This document shows positions 39,590 through 51,345 of a stretch of 64,000 nucleotides of DNA, one piece after another (position 1 is the stretch's first letter; each line of letters starts with the position of its first letter). Origin of the DNA: Anisakis pegreffii (Eukaryota; Nematoda; Chromadorea; Rhabditida; Anisakidae). The stretch spans positions 124,001 through 188,000 of the forward strand of contig JAPYMA010000118.1 of assembly GCA_035041965.1 (NCBI GenBank), read 5' to 3'. Position numbers and translations under genes: made by a program. Under the pieces are notes generated by a model. It did no database searches. It was not told the DNA's origin and worked only from the letters and a program-made list of their open reading frames with translations.

Positions 39590-40575
39590 TTCTAGAATTT
39601 CTGAAATGTAATAGAAGTATGTAATGCATTTGTGTGATTCAGGCAAATAAATAAATGCTTCTTTAGATGTTCAAAATGTTCAAAATGTCCAAAATGTCAA
39701 AAAATGTTCAAATGTTGCTTTTTTAGACGTTGATCAATTACGTTCACGAACGTTCGAAATTCAAAAATGGTATGTGTATTTGTGTTTTGAAAAGATTCAC
39801 AGCAATGAAGATATTTGTTCAAAGGAACGCATCGCATTTTCCTCGATTTAGGCACTTTCAGATCATGCAAACGAATTACGATTCAAATTATTCGCATATA
39901 TTCGTACAACGAACGGCCTGTAACATGTTCCTCAATGAACGGCATAACGCAGTACATTTATGTAAAAAGTTTCAGAAGAAAGAACTTCAGTTGAGGAACA
40001 AAAGAATTGTGATGATGTGAATAACTGAACAAAAGTAACTCGATGCATTGGAAATAAGCAATAGAACTTTATTCGATGATGATAGCATGATATACAGTAA
40101 ACTGAGTATTTTTTGTGGAATGAAAATGTGATAGAAGATAGATGATAATTCAAGAAGAAACGAATAGAAGAATTGTATAAGGGATTGTGGCTGATTCTGA
40201 ATAGTTAAGTTTATTTGTGAATGCTAAATTTAATTGTTAGTAGAAAGGATTGAAAAATGCAAAAACGGCGATGCGATTATGGGCGTGGCGGTAGTTGGGA
40301 TGTGCTGGCTGGGCTGATTTTGATGCAATTATTGAAAGGATAAACGACTAGTGACTAGTGCTGGTTCGCGTATTTACATTTGAAGGAGGAAAGATATATT
40401 TTTTGTGGTTGATTCGCACTGTTGCATTTTCATATTTTACATTCATCTTTATTTGTTTCATTCTTCACATTTATTGCTGCTATTATTATGCTACTATTCA
40501 ATCCGAATTAATAAACCTGTCATACTCATCATCATGCCCAGAATGCTACAAGAAGACTGTTAATTTAATGCAGCA
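39590..40575. other. Upstream region of the LRR gene
   Basis: Nothing recognisable was seen apart from a run of TTCAAAATG-like repeats at about 39668-39712. Short open frames here are unassigned. The promoter of the LRR gene should lie in this interval. Confidence 0.5.
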
Positions 40576-42567
40576 ATGTGGCGGTGCTATGACACAACAG
40601 AAATAATTGTATTAAACTTGATTCTGTCATTAATACCACTAATAAATGCACAGATATGTGCATATTGTGAATGTGACCATCGTGCATCAACGATTGTTTG
40701 CAGTGGACAGAATGTTCTGATTCGTTCATTGACACTACCTACATGGGCAGAAAGCTTGACTATTCATCATCTTTCATTGCACCATTTGCCTCATTTCACT
40801 TACAATAATAATGTGAAAGTGCTACGTATCAATTATTCGAACTTATCTTATATTCACTCATTATCGCTAAACTCATTACCAAATCTTGAAACACTTCATT
40901 TAGCTGATAATTTGATCAGCGAATTACCCGAAAAATGTTTTTATCAACTCAACAAATTAAGAATTTTGAATCTAGCTAGGAATCGAATCACAGATTTGGA
41001 TAAAATCAAAAATGTTCTACCGACAGATCACATTCTTGATCAACTTAGTTTAGAAGGAAATCGAATTGAGTTGAGTGCATTTGGTGTTCGTCTTCCATTA
41101 TCGAGGCAATTCCATCTGGCGAATATGAGCATGCAAAAAATGAACGACACAACGATCATATTCAATCCATCATCCGAGTGTTCGTCGAATCTACAATGTC
41201 GTTGCTTGACTATTTCTGCCTACCAGTGGTCATTAATACGTACGTTCGACGTATCGTCACAACAACTCGCTATCGATGAGTCTCTCTTCAAAATGTTAGC
41301 CAATGTTTGGAGCATTAATTTATCCAGTACGAAACTACCACTATCATTTTCTAAATGGCTTACTACCACCACTAGCATCAGACATCTCAATCTGAGTTCT
41401 GCAATTTTAACAATAAGTAAATGGGAATGGTGTGCTGAGAATCTGGAATGGTTAGATATATCGAAAATGAGTTTACGTTATTTAGCAATTAGCAGTAATT
41501 GTAAACTTCGTTATTTGAATGCAAACAACAACGTTCTTGAATCAGTGTTCCTTGCTTCAACAACGCTTGAGATTGTTCTGCTGGAACACAATCGCCTCAA
41601 GTCATGGCCAGTACCTCCGACTGGTATTGCCCTAACACGGTTACACACATTATCGCTAACAAACAATCAGATCGACTACTTGCCCGATGGTGCTCTCGTT
41701 CACTACCCGCAACTGCAAAATCTTGATATTTCAAGGAATATCCTGTGTAATCTTTCCGTGGCTTCGTTCCCTTCAATTGGTATGCAAATTCGTTCATTAA
41801 ATGTTTCACACAATCGTTTAGCAACATTTGTACATCCCGTTTTGCCATCATTACTACTGCTTGATTTATCACATAACTCACTTGTATCACTTGATTCTGA
41901 TTTGCTGGCTGGTTTACCTCTCTTGCAACACTTTTATTTGAATTCCAACGTTGACATATTCTCGCAATGTCATCAAACGTGTTGGTTGAATGCGTTGATT
42001 CAAATGTTGAATTTGGTTGAGTTGAATTTATCCAACTGTCAATTGTCTCGAGTACCAGATCTATCACCATTTGAAGCACTCCGAAGACTCGATCTTTCGC
42101 GTAATAAATTAACAACCATCGATGGTTACATTTTACCGAAGGGCTTACAACGACTTGACGTGAGTCAAAATCGTATTCATACGTTAACCAATTTCAGCGT
42201 TGAAAAATTGACTTCACTGCAAGAATTAGATATATCGCGCAATCCACTGCTTTGTGAATGCACACTAGCTGAATTGATACCTTTGTTCGATGCGCAAAAA
42301 CTCAATAATGCTGATTTATATTATTGTTTTTCGGGTAGTTGGCAATATCCATTACGTTCCTACATTGATAATGTTCATTCGTGTATTCATTCAACGTCAC
42401 AATTATTAACAGTCTTATTGAATGCAATATTCATTTTGATGATCACATTCACTATGTTCATTTTCATAACATTTTTACTGTGTCGTTACCGTATCCACCA
42501 AACCATTTTTATACCATTTAAATATACACCACTCACAATGAGTGACGCGAATGCTGTTGACTTATGA
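40576..42567 (+). CDS. Leucine-rich-repeat type I membrane protein
   Basis: A single 663-codon exon from ATG 40576 to the TGA at 42567. It begins with a signal peptide (IIVLNLILSLIPLINA, cleavage probably before QICAYCEC), then a cysteine-bearing N-terminal cap (CAYCECDHRAS). About 17 leucine-rich repeats follow (LETLHLADNLISELP, LRILNLARNRI, LHTLSLTNNQIDYLP, LRRLDLSRNKL and others). A C-terminal cap starts at CECTLAELIPLF. One TM lies at about 610-636 (LLNAIFILMITFTMFIFITF), with a 27-residue cytoplasmic tail that has no known signalling domain. The layout resembles Toll-like or eLRR-only adhesion receptors without TIR. It is likely a cell-surface binding or matrix protein; the partner is unknown. 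The absence of introns is unusual beside its multi-exon neighbours. Confidence 0.85.
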   Translation: MWRCYDTTEIIVLNLILSLIPLINAQICAYCECDHRASTIVCSGQNVLIRSLTLPTWAESLTIHHLSLHHLPHFTYNNNVKVLRINYSNLSYIHSLSLNSLPNLETLHLADNLISELPEKCFYQLNKLRILNLARNRITDLDKIKNVLPTDHILDQLSLEGNRIELSAFGVRLPLSRQFHLANMSMQKMNDTTIIFNPSSECSSNLQCRCLTISAYQWSLIRTFDVSSQQLAIDESLFKMLANVWSINLSSTKLPLSFSKWLTTTTSIRHLNLSSAILTISKWEWCAENLEWLDISKMSLRYLAISSNCKLRYLNANNNVLESVFLASTTLEIVLLEHNRLKSWPVPPTGIALTRLHTLSLTNNQIDYLPDGALVHYPQLQNLDISRNILCNLSVASFPSIGMQIRSLNVSHNRLATFVHPVLPSLLLLDLSHNSLVSLDSDLLAGLPLLQHFYLNSNVDIFSQCHQTCWLNALIQMLNLVELNLSNCQLSRVPDLSPFEALRRLDLSRNKLTTIDGYILPKGLQRLDVSQNRIHTLTNFSVEKLTSLQELDISRNPLLCECTLAELIPLFDAQKLNNADLYYCFSGSWQYPLRSYIDNVHSCIHSTSQLLTVLLNAIFILMITFTMFIFITFLLCRYRIHQTIFIPFKYTPLTMSDANAVDL

Positions 42568-42904
42568 TTGCTTATTTGTTATTATTTGTGTAACAGTTGA
42601 TGTAAAGCAGATTGATATTACTTCATTTGTTCACTAGTCTATCATGGATAAAAAAGCGCAGTCTTTTATCATCGTGTATGATGCCACTTCAGTATGAACA
42701 TACCTATATTACCATTTGATTCTCCCTTCACCTATTCCATCAAGCTTGTTCAGGTTTATACACATCATGTTCAGGTTTATACACAACCTATCGATGTAGG
42801 TCTATCAAAAAAACAATGGCAGCATAAATTGTGAGTTATAAGAACTGTAATTGAGAATTGATCAAAGTTCGATACTTGATTGCTCATATACAGAGAATGT
42901 GGAC

Positions 42905-42910
42905 AATAAA
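42905..42910 (+). terminator. Candidate poly(A) signal of the LRR gene
   Basis: AATAAA lies 338 nt after the LRR stop codon and is the only candidate I noted there. It is a plausible polyadenylation signal but unproven. Confidence 0.45.
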
Positions 42911-45900
42911 TTTCATGGAACGATGATTGACCGTTAAAATTCGCATTGAAACATGTTAAATGAATATCTATGATGTTTTCAGTGTTATCAAACATAAATG
43001 AAAGTTATCAGTTGAAAATTCATACAAATATATTGTACATTCAAAAAACTCTTTGGTTCACAAAATTATTGGCAAGAATACCGAGTAAGGTGTACAGACT
43101 ATATGAATATGCAGATCAATCAAATCTGTTTACTTTTGGGAGTTTTCAATAACAATGGTATATTCATTTCATAAAACCATTTTCTTCGGTTTCAACTCAA
43201 ACCAAGAGTTATTTTCCAGTAACACAAACAGAGAATACTTCTTTATCTAGGATGGATCGAGAAAGCTCCCGACGCTTGATGCATATTCGTTCAGATTTGC
43301 TCATTCATTGCAATTTTCTCCTTGATTTGAGATCAATAGCATAATGTGCATTTGTTTGGTTGTTTTCAATCCAACTATCGCAGCACAACTGAAAATATTT
43401 TACGAGGATCGCATCAAGGCGAAAAGATGCCTTGAGTAAACGAACTAACTAATTCAATTCAATAAAGTAGACTAGAAATGGCTTAACATTATCAAATATG
43501 ACGCACAGCATTAGCATAAAAGCGAATTATATGCGTTGTGCTGCTGATCATGCATAATCCACTTTCTTACACAATCAAGAATGTAGCATCGCAATGCAAC
43601 CACACAGATTCCACTTCCAACGAGAAAAGTGCATGTTGACTTTGAATATCTAACGCAGTTTGGTTATGAATAAACTTGTATTTACTTTACATGCCATTAT
43701 AAACTCAGGTGGAAGAGTTCATCAGCGATTTTTTGCTTGGTTTGCAATGCTTTTTGCAACAGTATTTGGAGGTTCTGCTTTGCAGTTCACGTATATGATC
43801 ATAAAATAATTGCAAATTTTCGACTGATTTGACGAATTCATAAAAATGTTTGATAAAAAATTTATAAATTCATAAAAATTAAAAAATACTTTATGGATTT
43901 ATTTCTTGCTGACTTCCTTGTCAATAACAAATCAAAATTGAAGCAAAACTATCTCGAGAATTTGGCAAAAAATTTAATGGAAAAATTAGAAAAATTCAAA
44001 AAGGAGTGAAATTTTTCTTGAAATTATTGTTGCTGCAAAGAATATTCTGAATTGAGATCGATTGGCTGTGATAAATAGATAGCTATTATACAACATGATA
44101 GATGCCACATGAATAGTTGAAGTATAAAATGTGTTTGTTGATAAATACGAAATTGATTCCGATGGGAATAAAGTCGTTGAAAGATACTTACCAATAAATA
44201 TTTCATTCATCTTACAAACATTTTGAACATGCAATTCAACTCGGATGCAAATGGAACAAGGGCAACGATGAGAGAGAGACGAGAGATGACAACAAGAAGT
44301 CAATGAACAATGTGGCTCGTTAGCATTTTATTGAACAGCACGCAATCTTTTATAATGCAATCCATTTTATTGTCATCGATGCAACCAACCGTTTGTCGAA
44401 CTCTTTCCAATGAATGTTTGGTTGAAAATCGTGCTACTAGTTCACTCACAACCCATAAAACATCATTTGTTCATAACCTATTCCAATTTTGGATTATCTT
44501 CACTCCATTATTTTAGCCATAAGTTTAATGGTAATTGTTTGCCTTGAACTCGTTTCAATGTGTCCAAAAAGGCTATTTGCGTTCGAAAATTTTGGTGCAT
44601 GGTCGACAGACATCATAAAAAACTTATCGTTTGCAGTTACTCAGTGAGTTTTAAAATGTTTGAATCATAAACAAGAGATGAAACTGCCATAAACTTGTTC
44701 CATGCAGCAAATTAAAGCGCGTTACTACAAAACAATGATATGAAAGCAAAAAAATAGACAAATCCCAATTAAAGAAGATAATTTTCAATTTTTTTCAAAT
44801 CCTTCCTGCACCATTGCATTCACTTCAATTTTGCTTCCGTAACTATACAATTATTTACAACTGACACAATCAAAATTAATTCATTCTGAAATCCACAGCA
44901 CCGGTCCCGTCAGCTCAGTTTAAAGTTTATGACCTTGCAACAACTCAGTAAACATTGGCTTGAGATTTACTTGAGATTCATAATGTTACAGCTTTTCTGT
45001 GTAACATCTAATGATAGTATCATCCATATGGAGCGCATCCAATTTCAAAATTATATATCAAACAACAGATTGTAAACAAATTTTACCACGAAGTCACTTA
45101 CTAGCGAAATACTGTCATATGTTGAAGAATTGTAGCCAAAATGAAATTGAACACGAATAAATAGCTATGGCTTGAAAAAATGAGTATTGAAGTATATTTT
45201 ATTGAGACGCTGATGAAGCGGAATTCAAAAAATTGACTGAATCGAGCACAACACGGAGCTAACTGAACGGTTGGCCCACGTTGTTTGACGAAATATCAGC
45301 GGCATGCAGACTTCAATACGTTACCAAAAGAAGTGACAGTCACAAAAGGATCTGAATTGTTTAGTCATGCCAACGTTCAGCTCGGTTAATGCATTAGAAA
45401 TGGTTATGGTTGTGAATTCAGCCTCCTTTGAACCGCTCTTGATAAAGTTGTTCGACCGTAGCAAATCTGTACGAAACTTTTGACAAGTTCTGAAAAAACC
45501 ATGAAAGTTGACTGTGAGAAAATGTCAACTTACGAATAAGACGTGTTAGTTATGGTACGGAAGAGCGTTCGGATAAGTAAAGAAACTGAATAAAAATGCA
45601 GTACCAGAAATGACAGGTTCGATGGAGGTGTCTCTTGGAAACGTTTTTGGCTTAGAGTATTCCCTACAAGAAATTGCTTTGAGAAGATATGAAGAGAAAG
45701 ATGAAAAATGGAAGCACTCAAGCGTCGTTAGATAGCAAAGAAAAGGTATTCAAATTGGAGCAGTTGACTGTGACACGTAGTTGCAATGCATTTCAACATT
45801 TCGTTGAGATGAGTATTTTATAACTGTCATTCAGTTTCAGCTAGAATCAAAATCAGGATGAATGTAAATTTCATGAATGCTTCAGAAAATTACCATCTCA

Positions 45901-48235
45901 AATGGCAGTCATCTGTTTGATCACTGTGATTATTATCGTTTACGTATCATCACACCTTATTGCTTACACATTTGATTGATAAGTAACTCGGTCTTTTGAA
46001 ACGAGAAAAAATTGATGAGTGCAGGCAAATTTAGACGCAGATAAGTTATTTAGCTAATCACAAACAATCTGATTAGAGAACTAGTGTATGAGTGTGAGAA
46101 ACTCAAAAGTTTGAAATGGATTAATCTCACAATTAGCTTCGGCTTAAGTCAGGCTAATGTTCGAGCTCAGGCTAGTTTCTGGCCTTAGCGTTATGCACAC
46201 ATATACGCGCAGGCTCTGGACGTCTTCCATTTATCAATATCTGACATTATCCCAGTTTAATTTTCGATGCTTCTCATGGGTCTCATATTACTAGTGCTTT
46301 AAGATGTTGGCAACCTTAATTTGCGACCCGTGCAATTCGCCTGTATCAATTGATTTCATTAGCTTGCGTTTTAAAACGTTACGTATGACATCAACACTCT
46401 GTTCATATGGTCCTGATCAAACTGTTGTCTTATATCCACCAGTACAGCCAATTCTTTTAAACTTACAAGTCAGAAATGTTCTTGAGGTTTTTGACATTCC
46501 GCTTACGGATTCTCTTCTAAAATTTCATTGAACTGAAGACGACAATTTTGTTTCATGAAGTTACAAAACATTGCATTTTTTCAACCACAGATATCATTCT
46601 TATACCAACTCCAAAAAAAGAAAAGACAGTGTGAGTTCTCAAGGTGCAAATTTATCCAGGAAAGCATGTGAAAGTAGTGCATGTAACGTATCAAATAGAA
46701 AGCGTGAAACTTCAGGTTTTTAAATGCCAACAGAAATCTTTGAATGCTAAGAAGAGTGGAAGTTTAGGTAGCACGCGAAATTCGACGTTTCCTAATCAAA
46801 GAATAACTCTACTTTCATTGGAAATCAGCATATGAAATCAGCATCTGATTTTAATTTGATGTCAGAAAATGCTCAATAAATGGATGTTTATGAATTTTCA
46901 TTAGGCGTCTGCAGCACCTGTTTGAACGAGTTGAAAAGTTAAACATTAAGTTGGCGATTGACACCAATGAATAACGTCAAGTAGATTCTCAATTCGACGT
47001 ACTGCACGAATGTGAACGAATAAATGTGGCTAGAGAATATACAAATTTGCGTTGAATGTGGAAATATCAAAAACAATGCTCATTTCAGATTGATTTTCCA
47101 ATTTTATGACGTTTCAATCTTCCATTGTGTGCGTTAAATTATTTATGCTTCCTGTTTCTCACATGAACAATGTGGAGATTAATTAAATCGCAATGGTCAG
47201 TGCAGTGAAATAAGGCATTAAAGCAACAAAAACATCGTCGAACATTTTTTGACGGTTTTTAGAGCACAAAAGTTCGCGAGTGTACCATTTGATCGAATTG
47301 ATTTTCGCTGATCGCTGCAGTGAAGGATACTCGACTGTGATCGTACATATGCCATCGCATTCGTTCGCCTTCTTTTCTTCACCATAACGCATTATCAGTT
47401 TTCACTTGATTTTGATATCATATGAATGGCCTTTATATCACTTCAAACAAATGCTGGTTCGTTTGTAGTTTTTACTAATGCATTTTAGATTCATTTTCAC
47501 GAAAAATTTCAAATATTAATACATGGAGATGCACTTTACAATTCATATGCTATTTGAGATTAGATTACGAACTTGCGAGTGCATTAGTGGATTGAAACGT
47601 TCATTATAACAATACGTATAGCTGAACAGACGTTTTGCAAATTATCAGATATGATTGAGTGGGTTTCAATCCGCTGTTTCATGGCCCTCTTTACAGACGT
47701 TTTAACAATATCTCATCAGGATTTTATTTTTAGTGTTGTTGTTTTAACGATATCTCATCAGAATTACTTCTCCGTATCAAGATTTTGCACACTTCAGCAT
47801 CCAGTTGATTTGCAAATGGAACAATCTTTTCTAAGAAGTATTAAAAAAGTTGACAGTTGTTAAAACAAATCAATGTTTCGAGCTGATCTGTCATGATTAT
47901 CACACGAAACTATGTCATATTTGCATAGAGAGCTGTTGCTGTGTGAAACGTTCATTGCAAATAATTACTTACATATTTGGTATCGCCGTTGTTCATTTGG
48001 TCCGCTCATTTTGCCTACTATCAGCTGGAGGTAGGTTGATTTTACTTTATCAGTGAATTAATAGAGCATTACTACAATTCAATAATTATTAAAGAATGCT
48101 TTGTTCATTTTTATTTCACCTGCTCTTATCTCCCTTTAAATTTCACTTCATTACAACTCAAAAGACACAGTGTTGCTTGGAATGGCTTGCGCATAGGCAG
48201 ACAACGAATAAATAGTGCTAAATTCAGAGAGTACG
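42911..48235. other. Intergenic, no gene seen
   Basis: Open frames are short and unrecognised. The one odd feature is an imperfect 23-bp direct repeat at 47699-47721 and 47741-47763 (core TATCTCATCAG). The minus-strand frame of 69 codons at 47392-47183 has a varied amino-acid make-up but no motif or splice support. Confidence 0.5.
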
Positions 48236-48330
48236 AATACGACCGGTCGATTTTTTTGCTGCTGCGAGCGGTCGCCGTTGCTTAGCAGTGGGAGGTGAGC
48301 GAGCGATAGAGCACGGCTCGCGTACGTTTA
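48236..48330. promoter_or_regulatory. GC-rich block, possible promoter or noncoding first exon
   Basis: An abrupt GC-rich block in AT-rich DNA contains GCGAGCGGTCGCCGTTGC and a strong donor-like GGGAG followed by GTGAGC at about 48290. It lies 1.7 kb upstream of the likely first coding exon of csnk-1 at 50037 on the same strand, so it may be its promoter or 5' untranslated exon. The link is inferred from position only. Confidence 0.3.
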
Positions 48331-48924
48331 GTTGATGCAGCGTGTTGAACTACTCGAGCCTTCATGTTTAACGCGATGATTTCACTTCTATCTAACTCAT
48401 TATCAAACTCTTATCCGTATCACTAACGTTGTTGTTATTCTTGAGATTGTTTACTAACAGTGGCTGTCTTTAGTTATCGCAGATAACATTCATAATAATT
48501 GTTTTTGTGCGCACTGATGCGTCTTTTGCGATAGTTGGTTCCCATTCGTCATTTGTTAGTTTGTTGGTATTTTTGATGTGAGTGGATGGATGATAGAAGC
48601 TTTCGATTATCAAAAAACGTGTACTCTGAAATCAGCATGCTTCAAAAGTTACTGGTAAGAAACTGACGAAGATTGGAAGAGTAGGTTAGGCTGGGCATCA
48701 ATCAAGCTTTATCCATGATAATTTTGTATTGATTTTTGATTCAACCATTTCTGGAATCTTTGCATGACTTTTGACCTAGAACATTATCCAAGTGGGACTA
48801 ATTAAGTTCAAGGAACTGAACGATCAGTATTGTTATGATAGAGATCCATAATAATTCTGGTAATGTTGTAGTTCAGGTTGGTAAAATCAAAACAGCATTT
48901 CGTTCGTTCACATTCACAGTTGAT

Positions 48925-48993
48925 AAGCCTAAGCCTAGGCTTAAGCCTAAGCATAAGCCTAAGCCTGAGCCTAAGCATAAGCCTGAGCCTTAG
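48925..48993. repeat. Interstitial telomere-like tract (GCCTAA/GCATAA)n
   Basis: About eleven hexamer units of GCCTAA and variants GCATAA and GCCTGA run in tandem, with an internal orientation switch at CCTAGG near 48935. The unit is the complement of the nematode telomere repeat TTAGGC. The minus strand reads as an Arg-Leu repeat, a by-product of the tract. Confidence 0.8.
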
Positions 48994-50036
48994 AAGTTTG
49001 TTTGTAAGAGGTATATACAAATGCCGCTTGCTAAGATGCAATTTATGTAATAATATATATAATACTAGGTCAATCCAGGAAACTTTTGTCCAATACTTTT
49101 TCAAGTTTAGTGTGTTATATATTTAAAAAATTTCAAACTCACAGTCAGTTGCCCTAGGCCAAATAACTGTTATATGAACCAAATTAATCAATTCAGTTAA
49201 CACCTGTCATGTTCAGAATTTCAGATTGTAAGCATATATTATTTGTAGTGAATTAATTCTGATTGAACTCTCATCATAATTACATATGAATTATGCTCAT
49301 CTGGTGCAACTAATTGTGAGTTCATCTTCATTTTAACGAATCAACACCAACATTTATCTGTTTGTTCTGCTTTTCTATGCTAGTTCCACTCAGATACGTG
49401 CAATAAGTGTTCAATTTTACACATCAACTAACTGTTGGCGTAATGTTGATTCATTTGGAAATATATAATATATCGTCATCATTGCCTTGCGCTATGCGAG
49501 ATGAGGCGAATGCGATTTGCGATCGCAGTTTCACATGCCCGCAGTGCATTCGAGAGTCGTCTTCAAAGAAAAAAAATGTTAGGACGATGTATCAGATTTG
49601 TAGTTTCTTCATATTCTGATGTTCTACACACTTGCTTGCTTGTCCACGGCAGGCCTCTCGTTGTGTTTTCCAGGAATGTGATTAATGCAACGTTGCAGTC
49701 GATGAAAAATATTCATTTTTTGCGCTTGTTTATGTCAATATCATAGCATGAACATTGCTGAAATAATACCGATGTCTAGCGTTACGGAACTTTTAAAAAT
49801 AATGCATTCATTCAAAAAATAATTATTCTAATATCTTGCTTTTACGAAAGTCACTTTAGCTAACAGTAAGCATTATTCACATAGGAAACTTGCGTTATTT
49901 ATTCGATATTTGAAGTGTATTTCCCATTGATCGAGCATTATTTTGATTGAATATTTTCAGGTTTTTGTTCGGATGGTTCGACATATTGGATCGTAAGCTG
50001 AAGTAATTATAAAAACAGAAGTATAAGTTTATTGAA

Positions 50037-50101
50037 ATGTTGCTGTTACGGATGCAAGATAAGAGTGCACGTAGTGAACGTGACTCACAAAATACAGATC
50101 G
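50037..50101 (+). CDS. csnk-1: Possible first coding exon of the long csnk-1 form
   Basis: ATG 50037 opens 21 codons (MLLLRMQDKSARSERDSQNT...) and ends at a GTAAAA donor with phase 2. That phase fits the acceptor at 59346, and the joined frame stays open into the csnk-1 exon from 60313. The Ser/Arg-rich composition suits a CK1-gamma N-terminal extension. The join implies a 9.2 kb intron and rests only on frame and splice signals. Confidence 0.45.
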
Positions 50102-50807
50102 GTAAAAGTGTTTAAAATTTTAGTTGCTATTTATCGATATCGTTCGTTCGTTTTGAATCACAATTTCAGTATTAGCGCTATAATTATGATTAGTGCTATT
50201 TGTTGATGTTTTTGGTTGATCGTGTTGAAACGTTTGTTGGTTCGTTTTTTGAATTTGCATCATTCCACGCACTTCGTTTTTGATTTACTGCCATCATCGA
50301 GCCGAATTACATTTTACTCTTTTTCGCTTTGAACATTTCGAATTTCAGTTAAGTTATCTTACAGAAATATCAATAGAGCGATTATAAAAGACCGGCAGAT
50401 TGATCGTTTATATTAACTGCCAGATAGCAAATGATGATCATGAAAAAACCGTTTTTGACATTACACCCACCACCTTCTTAACCCTAAAGCTTCTTCGATT
50501 AATTTCGCTTACAATTTTGATCATCTGGTCTGTTTCCTTATTTTGAATCAGCAAGAACGCCTTCTGAAACTGTGGACGCAATGAGCAATTCATGCTCAAA
50601 ATCCGATCCTTAGCACTAAGTGTTCACCTGAAATGGAACTGTTATTAATCTGGCGCATCGCATCAAATATATATTCAAGTAGAAATTTATCGGAAGCGTT
50701 CAAGTTGAAGCAACGTCATGGACGCTCTCTTAATACGATTCCACCATTCCTTTTCTATAGCTCCGCATCGAAAGTATTGCTGATTGAGAGGTAAATTAAC
50801 CGTGGAG

Positions 50808-50837
50808 CAGTTTCACAATTTAAGAATTGTGAAACTG
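50808..50837. repeat. Perfect 13-bp stem-loop
   Basis: CAGTTTCACAATT pairs exactly with AATTGTGAAACTG around the loop TAAG. It sits in the probable csnk-1 first intron. Its role is unknown; the stem is short for a small-RNA precursor. Confidence 0.7.
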
Positions 50838-50858
50838 TCCTAAGGGTTGATATGCACA

Positions 50859-51345
50859 TTATGAAAAAATGTTTGTATGCATTGTTGGATGAACTGAATT
50901 TAAGCAAAGAAGGTAAGAGTGAACAGTTTGATGCAACAGCTCGTAACGGCGCTTTTTTGCTTTCGTTCGCATATTTTTGCTGCTTATGCGCATTTGTGTC
51001 GTTTTAAATTTGTTTTTCGTTAATAAATTTGCAGTTATATCATGATATTCTTCTGTAATCATAATAATATCCAATTCGATGCCGCGCAACTCTTCATTCA
51101 ACACTCGATTTGTTACAACGAATAATATCAGTCTATCAACTCCACTTGTACTTCTATTTATCATCCGTCTCGGCTTCACATTTCTGCTTTTGTTGTTTGG
51201 ATGTTGCATTAGTTGAATATTTTGTTCCTATACTACCTCTCTGTTCAGCAATGTAATTTCTTCGTTTATTCTCCATTTGGTCAGAAATTTCGTCGTAAAC
51301 ATTATCAAGCTCATTCATCTGAGCAGTGCATTTTGTATCGTTCAT
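50859..51345 (-). other. Two overlapping unassigned minus-strand open frames
   Basis: Frames of 63 codons (51345-51154) and 116 codons (51209-50859) overlap in different phases. The second reads VLNEELRGIELDIIMITEEY and then Lys/Arg-rich sequence. I find no motif and no clean intron joining them. They may be chance in AT-rich DNA or exons of a gene nested in the csnk-1 intron. Confidence 0.2.

Noticed and set aside
41597..42115. 172-codon open frame on the minus strand
   Set aside because: It is antisense to the LRR exon and arises from the repetitive codon pattern of leucine-rich repeats; no motif of its own.
48808..49104. Arg/Leu-rich minus-strand protein
   Set aside because: The repeated residues are simply the telomere-like hexamers read in frame.
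50506..50613. Possible minus-strand exon (ILSMNCSLRPQFQKAFLL) ending at GTAAGC
   Set aside because: The acceptor is weak, no neighbouring exon joins in phase and the family is unknown.
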